From: Flavobacterium sp. JAD_PAG50586_2
GTDB taxonomy: Bacteria > Bacteroidota > Bacteroidia > Flavobacteriales > Flavobacteriaceae
DNA length: 64,000 bases
Reading direction: 5' to 3'
Assembly (NCBI GenBank): GCA_023213215.1
Contig: CP096136.1
Span: 3,258,724-3,322,723 of the forward strand
The notes under the pieces: model-generated
What the model saw: only the letters and a program-made list of their open reading frames with translations
The model's database searches: none
What the model was told of the DNA's origin: nothing
Translations under genes and position numbers: made by a program
Shown here: positions 18,117 through 25,692 of the stretch, in pieces
How positions within the stretch are numbered: the first letter of the stretch is position 1
Layout: every line of letters starts with the position of its first letter

Positions 18117-18729
18117 AAACTAAGAATGCTTTGATTGTTTTTTGAATGTGTTGTGTTAGGGTAGTAATTATATAATGCTCGTATTCCGCTTCCGTTTTCA
18201 GATCAAAGATTTTCATGTATAACGGCTTGTTCATGTGGAATTGGAAGTAGGTGCCCATAATGATAGGAGGTAGAAGCGCAACGTTAATATCCTGCTGAAA
18301 TTCGCCGGTATCTTGTCCTTCACGAATGATGTTTTTGAAGGTTTCTAAGTTGCTTTGCTTCATTTCGGTAAAGCTTTCAAAGTTCAATTCCCTTTTCTTT
18401 GTTGAAAATTCAAAATGGATAATTTGGTAGATGCAGCGGTTCTTGTTGATGCGGTTGATATAAAGTTCGACCATTTTATCAACCTTGGCGAAAGGAGGGA
18501 TGTTCTCGTGGTAAAGGCTTTCCAATTGAAGGCGCATGTCGGAGATTCGATTAAGTACTAAAGCCTCGAGCATTTTTTCTTTTGAACCAAAATAGTAGGA
18601 TATCATTGCGACGTTGATATTTGCTTTTTTGGCAATGTCCCTAACCGAAGTTCCGTCGAAACCTTCTTCAGCAAATAACTGCTCCGCTACCTGAAGAATC
18701 TCTATTTGCTTTTCATTAAATTCAGTCAT
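18106..18729 (-). CDS. TetR/AcrR-family repressor of the efflux operon
   Basis: The 207-residue protein has an N-terminal TetR helix-turn-helix: ILQVAEQLFAEEGFDGTSVR then DIAKKANINVAMISYYFGSK (residues about 10-50). The C-terminal ligand-binding domain has no known inducer. As first gene of the pump operon with two palindromes just upstream, it very probably represses its own operon and is released by a pump substrate. Confidence 0.94.
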   Translation of the reverse strand: MTEFNEKQIEILQVAEQLFAEEGFDGTSVRDIAKKANINVAMISYYFGSKEKMLEALVLNRISDMRLQLESLYHENIPPFAKVDKMVELYINRINKNRCIYQIIHFEFSTKKRELNFESFTEMKQSNLETFKNIIREGQDTGEFQQDINVALLPPIIMGTYFQFHMNKPLYMKIFDLKTEAEYEHYIITTLTQHIQKTIKAFLVYEN

Positions 18730-18753
18730 GATTTGTTTTGTTTAAATCGGATA

Positions 18754-18791
18754 CAAAATTAAACGATTGTTTAAATTAAACGTTTGTTTAA
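18754..18791 (-). promoter_or_regulatory. Paired TetR operators overlapping the -7 box of the efflux operon
   Basis: Two 16-bp near-palindromes, TTAAACGATTGTTTAA (18759-18774) and TTAAACGTTTGTTTAA (18776-18791), differ at one base and start 17 bp apart. On the minus strand TAATTTTG (18761-18754) fits the Bacteroidota -7 consensus and overlaps the first palindrome. A regulator bound here would block transcription of tetR-tolC-hlyD-mfs. The remaining sequence up to 18978 is AT-rich with no gene. Confidence 0.75.
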
Positions 18792-18978
18792 ATTCATTTT
18801 TAACATAAAATTAACAAAAATAACCACGATAGATAAATTCTATATTGACATTTTAAAGAGTTAATTATCAATAATTTAAATTGATTTATATAAACTGAAT
18901 TATAGATTTATAAATTGAAGCATGTATTAATTGAGATGGTACAATGAAAACAATTTAGTCTTACTATTTCGAAGATAA

Positions 18979-19548
18979 TTACGATTCAATCCAGTTCTTT
19001 AGAATGGTTTTTCCGAATGGAGTGAGAATGCTTTCAGGGTGAAACTGGACTCCTTTTAGGTCAAATTTCCGATGTCGTAATGACATTATCTGATTAGTTT
19101 CATCAATTGAAGTGATTTCCAAAACGGAAGGAAAATCTATAGAATCAACAACCCAGGAATGATATCGTCCTACTTCAAAAGTATCTGATAAACTTGCAAA
19201 TAATGATTCATCGCTTACGGTTGTAGTAACTTTTGTTGCAACGCCATGATAGACTTTTTCCAAATTGGTAAGTCTACCACCAAAGACTTCGCCAATAGCC
19301 TGTAAACCTAAACAAATGCCGAGAATGCTTTTAGTTTCGGCATACTTTACAATTACGGCTTTAAGCAAACCTGCTTCATCGGGAATTCCAGGTCCAGGAG
19401 AAAGGAGGATTTTATCGAATGCTTGAAGTTCGTCCAGTTCAAATTCGTCATTTCTGAAAACAGTAACGTCAGCATTCAAATCCTCTAAATAATGAACCAG
19501 ATTGTATGTGAAGCTATCATAGTTATCAACAACGACTACTTTTTTCAT
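18979..19548 (-). CDS. pabA: Glutamine amidotransferase subunit of anthranilate/aminodeoxychorismate synthase
   Basis: The 189-residue class I amidotransferase opens MKKVVVVDNYDSFTYNLVHY. The catalytic Cys79 lies in LGICLGLQAIG and the His170/Glu172 pair in HPES. It releases ammonia from glutamine for the synthase partner. It stands alone with no trp neighbours here, which favours the folate role (PabA) or a dual-use subunit, but TrpG cannot be excluded from sequence. The gene symbol is therefore tentative. Confidence 0.88.
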   Translation of the reverse strand: MKKVVVVDNYDSFTYNLVHYLEDLNADVTVFRNDEFELDELQAFDKILLSPGPGIPDEAGLLKAVIVKYAETKSILGICLGLQAIGEVFGGRLTNLEKVYHGVATKVTTTVSDESLFASLSDTFEVGRYHSWVVDSIDFPSVLEITSIDETNQIMSLRHRKFDLKGVQFHPESILTPFGKTILKNWIES

Positions 19549-19593
19549 TTGGGTTGGAGGTATTACTTTGCAAAGATGGGATATTTTTAAAAA

Positions 19594-19627
19594 TAAAAAA
19601 CCCCGAAAATTGCTTTTCGGGGTTTTG
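19594..19627 (-). terminator. Terminator downstream of the YceI gene
   Basis: A perfect 13-bp stem AAAACCCCGAAAA / TTTTCGGGGTTTT (19597-19609 and 19614-19626) has a TTGC loop. On the minus strand it follows the YceI stop and separates it from pabA. Confidence 0.85.
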
Positions 19628-19643
19628 ATATTGATTTGTAGTA

Positions 19644-20210
19644 TTAGAACTGTAGATTCACTGCTAATTCGAAATCATCATAAATCGCTTTGTCTCCAAT
19701 GCTGTCAAAGAAACTTTTTGAGTTGTATTTGATACCATATTTGGTTCTGTCAATTTTAAGGTCTGTAGTAGCAGTATTGCCTTTTACAGCTAAGTCAAAC
19801 GTAATTGGATTTGTAATTCCTTTGATGGTCAAATCTCCTGTTACTGTGTAAACTCCATTCGCTTTTGCAGCAATTTTTTTGAATACTAAAGTAGATGTTG
19901 GATTCTTTTCCGTACCGAAGAAATCCTCAGATTTCAAGTGACCGTCTAATTTTCCTCTGTAATCACCGGAAATATCAGTTGCGGTCATAGAAGTCATGTC
20001 TACTGTAAAGTTACCTCCGGCTAATTTATTTCCCTTAAAAATCAAATTTCCTTCTTTTAGGTTAACCGTTCCGCTGTGTTCTCCAGTTACTTTTTTACCA
20101 ACCCATTTGATTGTACTTTTTTCAGCGTTAACCTTTTTGGTTTGTGCAGTAGCTACTGTCGTTCCGAATGCTACTAATAATGCAATTGCAATTGTCTTTA
20201 AATGTTTCAT
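19644..20210 (-). CDS. YceI-family lipocalin-like secreted protein
   Basis: The 188-residue protein has a signal peptide (MKHLKTIAIALLVAFGTTVATA, cleavage before Q23) and a YceI domain: STIKWVGKKVTGEHSGTVNL, VDMTSMTATDI, LKSEDFF, TGDLTIKGITNPITFDL and KIDRTKYGI. YceI proteins are periplasmic beta-barrels that bind polyisoprenoids; several are acid- or stress-induced. It follows a MarR regulator on the same strand and is probably controlled by it. Confidence 0.94.
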   Translation of the reverse strand: MKHLKTIAIALLVAFGTTVATAQTKKVNAEKSTIKWVGKKVTGEHSGTVNLKEGNLIFKGNKLAGGNFTVDMTSMTATDISGDYRGKLDGHLKSEDFFGTEKNPTSTLVFKKIAAKANGVYTVTGDLTIKGITNPITFDLAVKGNTATTDLKIDRTKYGIKYNSKSFFDSIGDKAIYDDFELAVNLQF

Positions 20211-20286
20211 TTTTTTAATGTTTAGTTATGGATTATTAATTTATTAATTATTTCTATTTTAATTTTTCTGTTTAACATTATGTAAG

Positions 20287-20745
20287 CTATTTGATGGATC
20301 TGTATTTTTCTAGTAATACATTTAATTGCTCTAATTCATCTGCAGTAAGATTATTAGCAAAAAGCATCTCGTGTTGTACCACAACCGGATCTAGTTCGGT
20401 GAGAATATCCAATCCTTTTTGAGTGATCATCACTTCAATTTTTCTCCTGTTTTCCGGACAGACTTCGCGTGTTACATATTCTTTCAGCAGCAATTTGTCA
20501 ATCAGTCGGGTAGTGTTGCTGTTTTTGGCTAACATTCTTTCCTGAATAATACCTAAATTAGCGGGACAACCTTTCTGACCTCTTAAGATGCGTAACACAT
20601 TATATTGCTCTCTTGAAATATCATAAGGCTTCAGAATCTCGTGAAATTTATCTCCAATTACGTTTTGGGTATACATAAAATTGAGTATAACTTTCTTTGC
20701 AGTATCTAAGGAAACAGTAGATTTTATTACTTCTTCGATATTCAT
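20287..20745 (-). CDS. MarR-family transcriptional regulator
   Basis: The 152-residue winged-helix protein has EQYNVLRILRGQKGCPANLG, then a recognition region IQERMLAKNSNTTRLIDKLL and the wing VCPENRRKIEVMITQKGLDIL, a typical MarR layout. Two palindromes overlapping its own promoter indicate autorepression. The YceI gene 76 bp downstream is the likely co-regulated target; this pairing is common in flavobacteria. Confidence 0.92.
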   Translation of the reverse strand: MNIEEVIKSTVSLDTAKKVILNFMYTQNVIGDKFHEILKPYDISREQYNVLRILRGQKGCPANLGIIQERMLAKNSNTTRLIDKLLLKEYVTREVCPENRRKIEVMITQKGLDILTELDPVVVQHEMLFANNLTADELEQLNVLLEKYRSIK

Positions 20746-20760
20746 AATTGTTATTACAAT

Positions 20761-20806
20761 ATTTGTACGTACAAATGTAATGAGTTTTTTAATTGTATAT
20801 ACAAAT
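20761..20806 (-). promoter_or_regulatory. MarR operators overlapping a complete -33/-7 promoter
   Basis: ATTTGTACGTACAAAT (20761-20776) is a perfect 16-bp palindrome. AATTGTATATACAAAT (20791-20806) is the same design with one mismatch, 30 bp away. On the minus strand a TTG (20804-20802) and TACATTTG (20779-20772), separated by about 22 bp, match the Bacteroidota promoter pattern. The operators thus cover both boxes of the marR-yceI promoter. Confidence 0.75.
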
Positions 20807-20884
20807 ATTGTGTTATTCTTTTGTTAAAATTCTAAATTGGCATAAGTTTAAGTTTGATGAGGTACATTTAATTCTGCAAAGAAG

Positions 20885-20892
20885 TATATTTG
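20885..20892 (+). promoter_or_regulatory. Candidate -7 box of the rhodanese/NDH-2 unit
   Basis: TATATTTG matches TAnnTTTG exactly, 19 bp before the rhodanese ATG. No clear TTG -33 box is visible at the usual distance. Confidence 0.4.
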
Positions 20893-20911
20893 TTATACTA
20901 AAATTTAAATA

Positions 20912-21232
20912 ATGAATTTATCGCAACAAGATTGGAAATCAAAATTAGAGAATGACGCGGATGCTGTTATCCTTGATGTTAGGACAGAAGAAGAATGGAA
21001 TGATGGGATTATTCCCAATGCCGTTTTAAATGATATCTACAAAGGTCAGGCGTTTCTATACCGATTAGACGAACTTGACAAATCGAAGAACTATTATGTC
21101 TATTGCAAAGCGGGCGGAAGAAGTGCTCAGGCTTGTGCTATAATGAATCAGATGGGTTTTGAAACAACCTATAATCTGGAAGGTGGTTTTAGTAACTGGA
21201 AAGGCGATGTTGCTTTTCGAGGAGAAGATTAA
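20912..21232 (+). CDS. Single-domain rhodanese-like sulfurtransferase
   Basis: The 106-residue protein has VILDVRTEEEWNDGIIPNA and the active-site loop YCKAGGRSAQACAIM with catalytic Cys near residue 71. It ends with GGFSNWKGDV as in PspE/GlpE-type proteins. It transfers sulfane sulfur to thiophilic acceptors; the in vivo acceptor is unknown. It is 8 bp upstream of the NADH dehydrogenase gene and is probably co-transcribed. Confidence 0.92.
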   Translation: MNLSQQDWKSKLENDADAVILDVRTEEEWNDGIIPNAVLNDIYKGQAFLYRLDELDKSKNYYVYCKAGGRSAQACAIMNQMGFETTYNLEGGFSNWKGDVAFRGED

Positions 21233-21240
21233 TTTTAACC

Positions 21241-23208
21241 ATGAATATTCCAGCTTCAAAACAGCAACGAATTGTGATTATAGGAGGCGGTTTTGCAGGA
21301 ATCGCTCTCGCCAAAAAACTTCGGAACAAAAAGCTTCAGGTGGTTTTGTTGGACAAACACAATTACCACACCTTTCAGCCTTTATTATATCAAGTTGCTA
21401 CAGGAGGATTAGAGGCTGGTTCGATTGCGTATCCTATTAGAAAGGTAATTCAGGAATACAAGGATTTTTATTTTAGATTGACTTCCGTTAAGGAAATTGA
21501 TACTGAAAACCAGAAAATAATCTCTGAAATAGGCGATTTAAATTATGATTACCTGGTGATTGCCACGGGTTCCAAAACCAATTATTTTGGCAACAAGGAA
21601 ATTGAACGCCATTCGATGTCGATGAAAACCATTCCGCAATCGCTTAATATAAGAAGCCTAATCCTCGAGAATTTTGAACAGGCTGTTTTAGTAAAGGACG
21701 AAACCGAACGAAACGCCTTAATTAATTTCGTACTGGTTGGAGGCGGACCGACAGGAGTGGAACTTGCCGGAGCTTTAGCTGAAATGAAAAGAGCAATTCT
21801 TCAAAAGGATTATCCCGATTTGGATATTGATAAAATGCAGATCCATCTCATTCAAAGCGGTGGCAGGATTCTTAACACAATGAGCGAGAAATCCTCACAG
21901 GCAGCTGAGAAGTTTCTTTTGAAGCTTGGTGTGAAAATCTGGAAAAATGTTAGGGTTACCAATTATGACGGAAGGATCATCACAACGAATACCGATTTAA
22001 CGCTCGACTCGGCTACCGTTATTTGGACTGCCGGAGTTCAGGGTGCTAAAATAGCCGGAATCGATTCAAAATCATTAATTGATAAAGCAGAAAGAATCCG
22101 TGTAAATGAGTTCAATCAGGTTGTTGGTTACGATAATATTTTTGCCATTGGAGACATTGCTTCTATGGAATCTGAGGAGTATCCGCAAGGACATCCAATG
22201 GTTGCTCAGCCTGCAATGCAGCAGGGAAAATTATTGGGAGAAAACCTGATAAGGTTAATCAATAAAGAAGCTATGAAGCCTTTTAAATACAATGACAAAG
22301 GTTCGATGGCAACGATAGGCAGAAATCTGGCGGTTGTCGATTTGCCACACTATCATTTTAATGGGGTTTTTGCCTGGTTTGTCTGGATGTTTGTGCATTT
22401 ATTTTCGCTGATAGGCTTCAAGAACAAAGCGGTTGTTTTCCTTAACTGGGTTTACAATTACATTCGTTTTGACCGCGAAGGACGATTGATTATAAGGCCT
22501 TATAAAAAAGAAGTTTTACAACATTTACAAGTGATGAAATTTAGGATTATAAAAATAGCACTAAGTGTTTTAGGTACATTTCTTTTGATTTCCTGTAAAT
22601 CAACACAACTGGTTTCAACAAAATCGGCAACATTGCTTGATATCTCAAAGGAAACTGACAGCAGTGCTTTTGTCAATTTGAGGAATTATAGCAATGATTT
22701 TGTATTCGATATGAAATATGCTACCAGCGATAATTTCCTAAAGGAAAAAGTATATCCATGCGAGGAATGTTTCCTTCGGGTAAAAACGGTGAAAGCCTTA
22801 CTGGAAGCTAATAAATCATTTTTGCAAAAAGGTTTTCGGATAAAGATTTACGATTGTTACCGCCCAAAATCGATTCAGAAAAAGATGTGGAAAATTGTTC
22901 CCGATGCTAATTACGTTGCCAATCCTAAGAAAGGTTCTATTCACAATCGTGGCGGAGCTGTGGATATTTCCCTTGTAAACACCAATGGTAAGGAATTGGA
23001 TATGGGAACCAAATTCGATTTTTTTGGCAAGGAAGCCAGCCAAAATTATCTGGACTTGACTGAGGAAATTCTTGCCAATAGAAGGTTACTAAAGGAAATT
23101 ATGTTACAGCATAATTTTAAATCTTTCGATTCAGAATGGTGGCATTACAACCTAAACGGAAGCAATAAGGACGAAGTGTCTAACCTGAAATGGAATTGCC
23201 CTAATTAG
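21241..23208 (+). CDS. Type II NADH dehydrogenase-like flavoprotein, read as one frame with a downstream VanX-like lipoprotein
   Basis: The ORF has 655 codons. Residues 1-431 are an NDH-2 type NAD(P)/FAD oxidoreductase: FAD Rossmann motif VIIGGGFAGIALAKKL, HNYHTFQPLLYQVATGG, YLVIATGSKTNYFG, NAD motif FVLVGGGPTGVELAGALAEM, IFAIGDIA and a C-terminal membrane-associating helix region WFVWMFVHLFSLIGF. It would transfer electrons from NADH to menaquinone without proton pumping. From residue 432 a new protein begins with its own lipoprotein signal, which makes no sense inside a fusion. Adding one base to the A6 run at 22504-22509 ends the flavoprotein with a TAG at 22542-22544; removing one ends it with a TGA overlapping the next ATG. 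The genes are therefore probably separate. Confidence 0.88.
   Translation: MNIPASKQQRIVIIGGGFAGIALAKKLRNKKLQVVLLDKHNYHTFQPLLYQVATGGLEAGSIAYPIRKVIQEYKDFYFRLTSVKEIDTENQKIISEIGDLNYDYLVIATGSKTNYFGNKEIERHSMSMKTIPQSLNIRSLILENFEQAVLVKDETERNALINFVLVGGGPTGVELAGALAEMKRAILQKDYPDLDIDKMQIHLIQSGGRILNTMSEKSSQAAEKFLLKLGVKIWKNVRVTNYDGRIITTNTDLTLDSATVIWTAGVQGAKIAGIDSKSLIDKAERIRVNEFNQVVGYDNIFAIGDIASMESEEYPQGHPMVAQPAMQQGKLLGENLIRLINKEAMKPFKYNDKGSMATIGRNLAVVDLPHYHFNGVFAWFVWMFVHLFSLIGFKNKAVVFLNWVYNYIRFDREGRLIIRPYKKEVLQHLQVMKFRIIKIALSVLGTFLLISCKSTQLVSTKSATLLDISKETDSSAFVNLRNYSNDFVFDMKYATSDNFLKEKVYPCEECFLRVKTVKALLEANKSFLQKGFRIKIYDCYRPKSIQKKMWKIVPDANYVANPKKGSIHNRGGAVDISLVNTNGKELDMGTKFDFFGKEASQNYLDLTEEILANRRLLKEIMLQHNFKSFDSEWWHYNLNGSNKDEVSNLKWNCPN
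22534..23208 (+). CDS. VanX-type D-Ala-D-Ala dipeptidase lipoprotein (M15 family)
   Basis: The protein is 224 residues if started at the ATG at 22534 (MKFRIIKIALSVLGTFLL), giving a lipoprotein signal with lipobox LLISCKS. The M15D zinc-peptidase motifs are present: IYDCYRPKSIQKKMW, the zinc-binding SIHNRGGAVDIS (His and Asp), and EWWHYNL (Glu and His). It hydrolyses D-alanyl-D-alanine or trims peptidoglycan peptides in the periplasm. In the raw sequence it is in frame with the preceding flavoprotein, most likely because of an error in an A-run. It ends 8 bp inside the convergent gene 23201-23776. Confidence 0.88.
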   Translation: MKFRIIKIALSVLGTFLLISCKSTQLVSTKSATLLDISKETDSSAFVNLRNYSNDFVFDMKYATSDNFLKEKVYPCEECFLRVKTVKALLEANKSFLQKGFRIKIYDCYRPKSIQKKMWKIVPDANYVANPKKGSIHNRGGAVDISLVNTNGKELDMGTKFDFFGKEASQNYLDLTEEILANRRLLKEIMLQHNFKSFDSEWWHYNLNGSNKDEVSNLKWNCPN

Positions 23209-23776
23209 CCTCAATGCATTTTATATAATTCATAAAGTACTCTCCAGGTTCATAAAGTACTTTGTCTAATTCGGCTATAAAAGCCGTCCTAAAAGGGTAA
23301 TCCATTGTTTCGCCTGCATATTGTATTCTCATGAATGTCACGGGCGAAGTTTTTAAATCCTGGTAATTCTCTTTAGAAAATAAAAAAGAACCTGTCAAAA
23401 CCCTATTGTTACGATTTTGGTCATCTCTTAACAATGTGCTACACGAATCTTCTCCACCATTAATTAGTGAAACAATTTTCCCGTTTTGTAATTGAAGGTA
23501 AATCTTTGAGTTTTTGTCAAGGCAGTTTGCTTTTATGAAGTCGTTACTTCGTTGCAGTACTTGGACTTCAAGTCCCAAAATGCCATTTGTTTTGGTTAAG
23601 GAAAAAAAGATATTAGTTGAATTTCCCGCAAAACTCCTCTCAAAAATAATGTACTGTTTAGTGGTTTTATAAGTTCCGATAGTATCATTGATGTCGCTAT
23701 CAAATTCACATGGTTTCTGAGCTAAAGCGCTAACTGTAGTCAATAGGAGTAATGCTAATACAATCTGTTTACTCAT
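23201..23776 (-). CDS. Secreted protein of unknown function
   Basis: The 191-residue protein has a signal peptide (MSKQIVLALLLLTTVSALAQ). The mature domain includes YKTTKQYIIFERSFAGNST and MRIQYAGETMDYPF; no family is recognised. Its ATG overlaps the stop of a 24-codon frame (ATGA), and its 3' end overlaps the VanX-like gene by 8 bp. Convergent transcription is therefore expected. Confidence 0.68.
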   Translation of the reverse strand: MSKQIVLALLLLTTVSALAQKPCEFDSDINDTIGTYKTTKQYIIFERSFAGNSTNIFFSLTKTNGILGLEVQVLQRSNDFIKANCLDKNSKIYLQLQNGKIVSLINGGEDSCSTLLRDDQNRNNRVLTGSFLFSKENYQDLKTSPVTFMRIQYAGETMDYPFRTAFIAELDKVLYEPGEYFMNYIKCIEAN

Positions 23777-23847
23777 GATTTTAAAATTGATTTTTGGTAT
23801 TGTTTCACCAGTTCGCTGGCGCTCGTGTCGTGAACCTTCGGTTTCAT
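23773..23847 (-). CDS. Possible 24-residue peptide coupled to the next gene (doubtful)
   Basis: A frame starts at the ATG at 23847-23845, just after the THUMP-like methyltransferase stop, and encodes MKPKVHDTSASELVKQYQKS plus four more residues. Its TGA overlaps the ATG of the next gene as ATGA, a usual coupling arrangement. It has no recognised relatives and could be chance. Confidence 0.25.
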   Translation of the reverse strand: MKPKVHDTSASELVKQYQKSILKS

Positions 23848-23849
23848 TC

Positions 23850-25027
23850 TTATTTTATTTTGCTGCAAAGTAAAACTATTTTATTGTTATTTAGATCAGT
23901 TGTAAAAAAACAATACTGATTTCCGCCATCCTTTATTTTCCATTTCTTACGGATATTCTCTACAGTTTCCGGGAAATTACGAGTTGTGATATTTGCCTTT
24001 TTGTTTTCCAGATGCGTCTTCATATGCTGCTTATTATACTCGAAGCTACTTTCAATTTCGAAAATCCTTCCCGGAAAATCGATTAAGTTCTCCGAAGTGT
24101 ACAGATGCGAATGCTGATGAAGTTTTTGAAGTTTAAAATACTCTGTAATCTCATCGAATCCACCCGATTTCATAATGGCCGCATTGGGTTCAAAAAGATA
24201 TTTTTTTGGTAAGCTAAAATCGGAAACAACATGATTTCCAAGTTCAAATGAAAATTCTTCTGAAGCCTCTTTTGTCAGATTGCAGGTTTGTATTATAGTG
24301 TTTCCTGTATATTCTTTTTCCAAAATCCAAAGCAGTTCCTTGACTTCGTTTTCCAGTGCAACAATGTGGATTGACTTTATGTTTCTCAATTCAGTTAATC
24401 CTGCTGTAATATCAAGAATAGGGGCTGTTTTTATCATGATATTGGGGGCAAATCCGAAATAAAAATCCAACGAGTCGGGAACATTGGGCAAGCAGTCCTT
24501 TAGCATAAACACTTTGCCTTTTGCATCGTTTCTCCGCGAAGGATCAATATAAATCCATTCGAACTGCTGATTAAGGTTTTTAAGGATTTCAGAACTATCG
24601 CCAGCAATGCAAGAGATGTTTTTTACCTTTAGCTGTTCCAGATTATAAGCTACAATTTCTGATAAATCGGAATTGATTTCACAATGAACTACGTGATTTA
24701 TCCTCTTGGCAAAATAAAAATCATCCACACCAAAACCACCAGTCAGATCTATTAAATTATCGCCTGAAATTAGTTTTGATTTGTATTCAGCTGTCTTTTC
24801 AGAAGAAGTCTGTTCAATCGAAATCTTTACAGGGTAATAGATCTTTGAAGCATGAAACCAGGAGGGAAGTTTTGTTTTGGCTTTCTGTTTGGCCGCAATC
24901 TGATTTATGACAGCTCTCCATTCTGAATCAGGAAATTTGTTTTTTGTAGCGCTAATTGCGTAATATCAGCGTTTAAATTTGAATGTATAAATTCCTGGAT
25001 TTCGACAGATAATAAGGATTTATCCAT
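23850..25027 (-). CDS. THUMP-like/class I SAM methyltransferase of Bacteroidota, frame broken once
   Basis: The downstream ORF (23850-24728) lacks the N-terminal part of its family. A frame opening at the ATG at 25027-25025 (MDKSLLSVEIQEFIHSNLN) supplies it but stops after about 40 codons. Adding one base to the T6 run at 24940-24945 yields the family-like KNKFPDSEWRAVINQIAAK, then EQTSSEKTAEYKSKL and DLTGGFGVDDFYFAK. The SAM motif is IDLTGGFGVD; the YIDPSRRNDAKGKVF segment is a typical catalytic NPPY-like loop. The C-terminal THUMP-like part ends WKIKDGGNQYCFFTTDL. It is probably a nucleic-acid methyltransferase; the substrate is not established. Corrected length is 393 codons. Confidence 0.85.
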
Positions 25028-25038
25028 TCCAGACACTT

Positions 25039-25683
25039 TTAATTATTGAAAATATAATTCAAAATATTAGCTCCCATTTTTAAAGCTTTTTCACGAACAT
25101 CTTTAGGGTCGTTGTGTACTTCAGGATCTTCCCAACCATCACCTAAGTCACTTTCGTAAGTATAAAGAAGAACCAAACGGCCTTCTATAAAAATCCCAAA
25201 AGCCTGTGGACGTTTGCCATCATGTTCATGGATTTTTGGCAATCCGTTAGCAAAAGTATTTGGTTTTTGAAAAATAGGATGATTCGCAGGAACTTCCACT
25301 AAATCATTGTTGGGAAAAATCCGTTTGATTTCCCTTCTGATGTATTGATCCATTCCGTAATTATCGTCTGCGTGAAGAAATCCGCCCGACAATAAATAAT
25401 TCCTTAGATTGCTTATCTCAGCATCACTGAAAACTACATTTCCGTGGCCAGTCATATGAATAAACGGATAGGCAAAAATATCAGGACTTCCAGGTTCCAC
25501 AGTGGCAGGCTTCGATTTTATGTAAGTATTGATTGTCTGGTTGGAATATTTAATAAGGTTAGGCAATGAAGTTGGATTGGAATACCAGTCTCCACCGCCA
25601 TTGTATTTCAACAAAGCAATTTCCTGGGAAAAGCTTACAGTTGTAAACAATAAAAAAAGAAGCAGGCAATATTTTTTATTCAT
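25039..25683 (-). CDS. DUF4159 domain protein, secreted
   Basis: The 214-residue protein has a signal peptide (MNKKYCLLLFLLFTTVSFSQ) and a DUF4159 domain: LLKYNGGGDWYSNPTSLPNL, FIHMTGHGNVVFSDAEI, LRNYLLSGGFLHADDNYGMD and YESDLGDGWEDPEVH. DUF4159 domains have a ThuA-like glutamine-amidotransferase fold; no activity is established. It is co-directional with the large T9SS cargo gene 9 bp upstream. Confidence 0.88.
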   Translation of the reverse strand: MNKKYCLLLFLLFTTVSFSQEIALLKYNGGGDWYSNPTSLPNLIKYSNQTINTYIKSKPATVEPGSPDIFAYPFIHMTGHGNVVFSDAEISNLRNYLLSGGFLHADDNYGMDQYIRREIKRIFPNNDLVEVPANHPIFQKPNTFANGLPKIHEHDGKRPQAFGIFIEGRLVLLYTYESDLGDGWEDPEVHNDPKDVREKALKMGANILNYIFNN

Positions 25684-25692
25684 TGTATAGTT

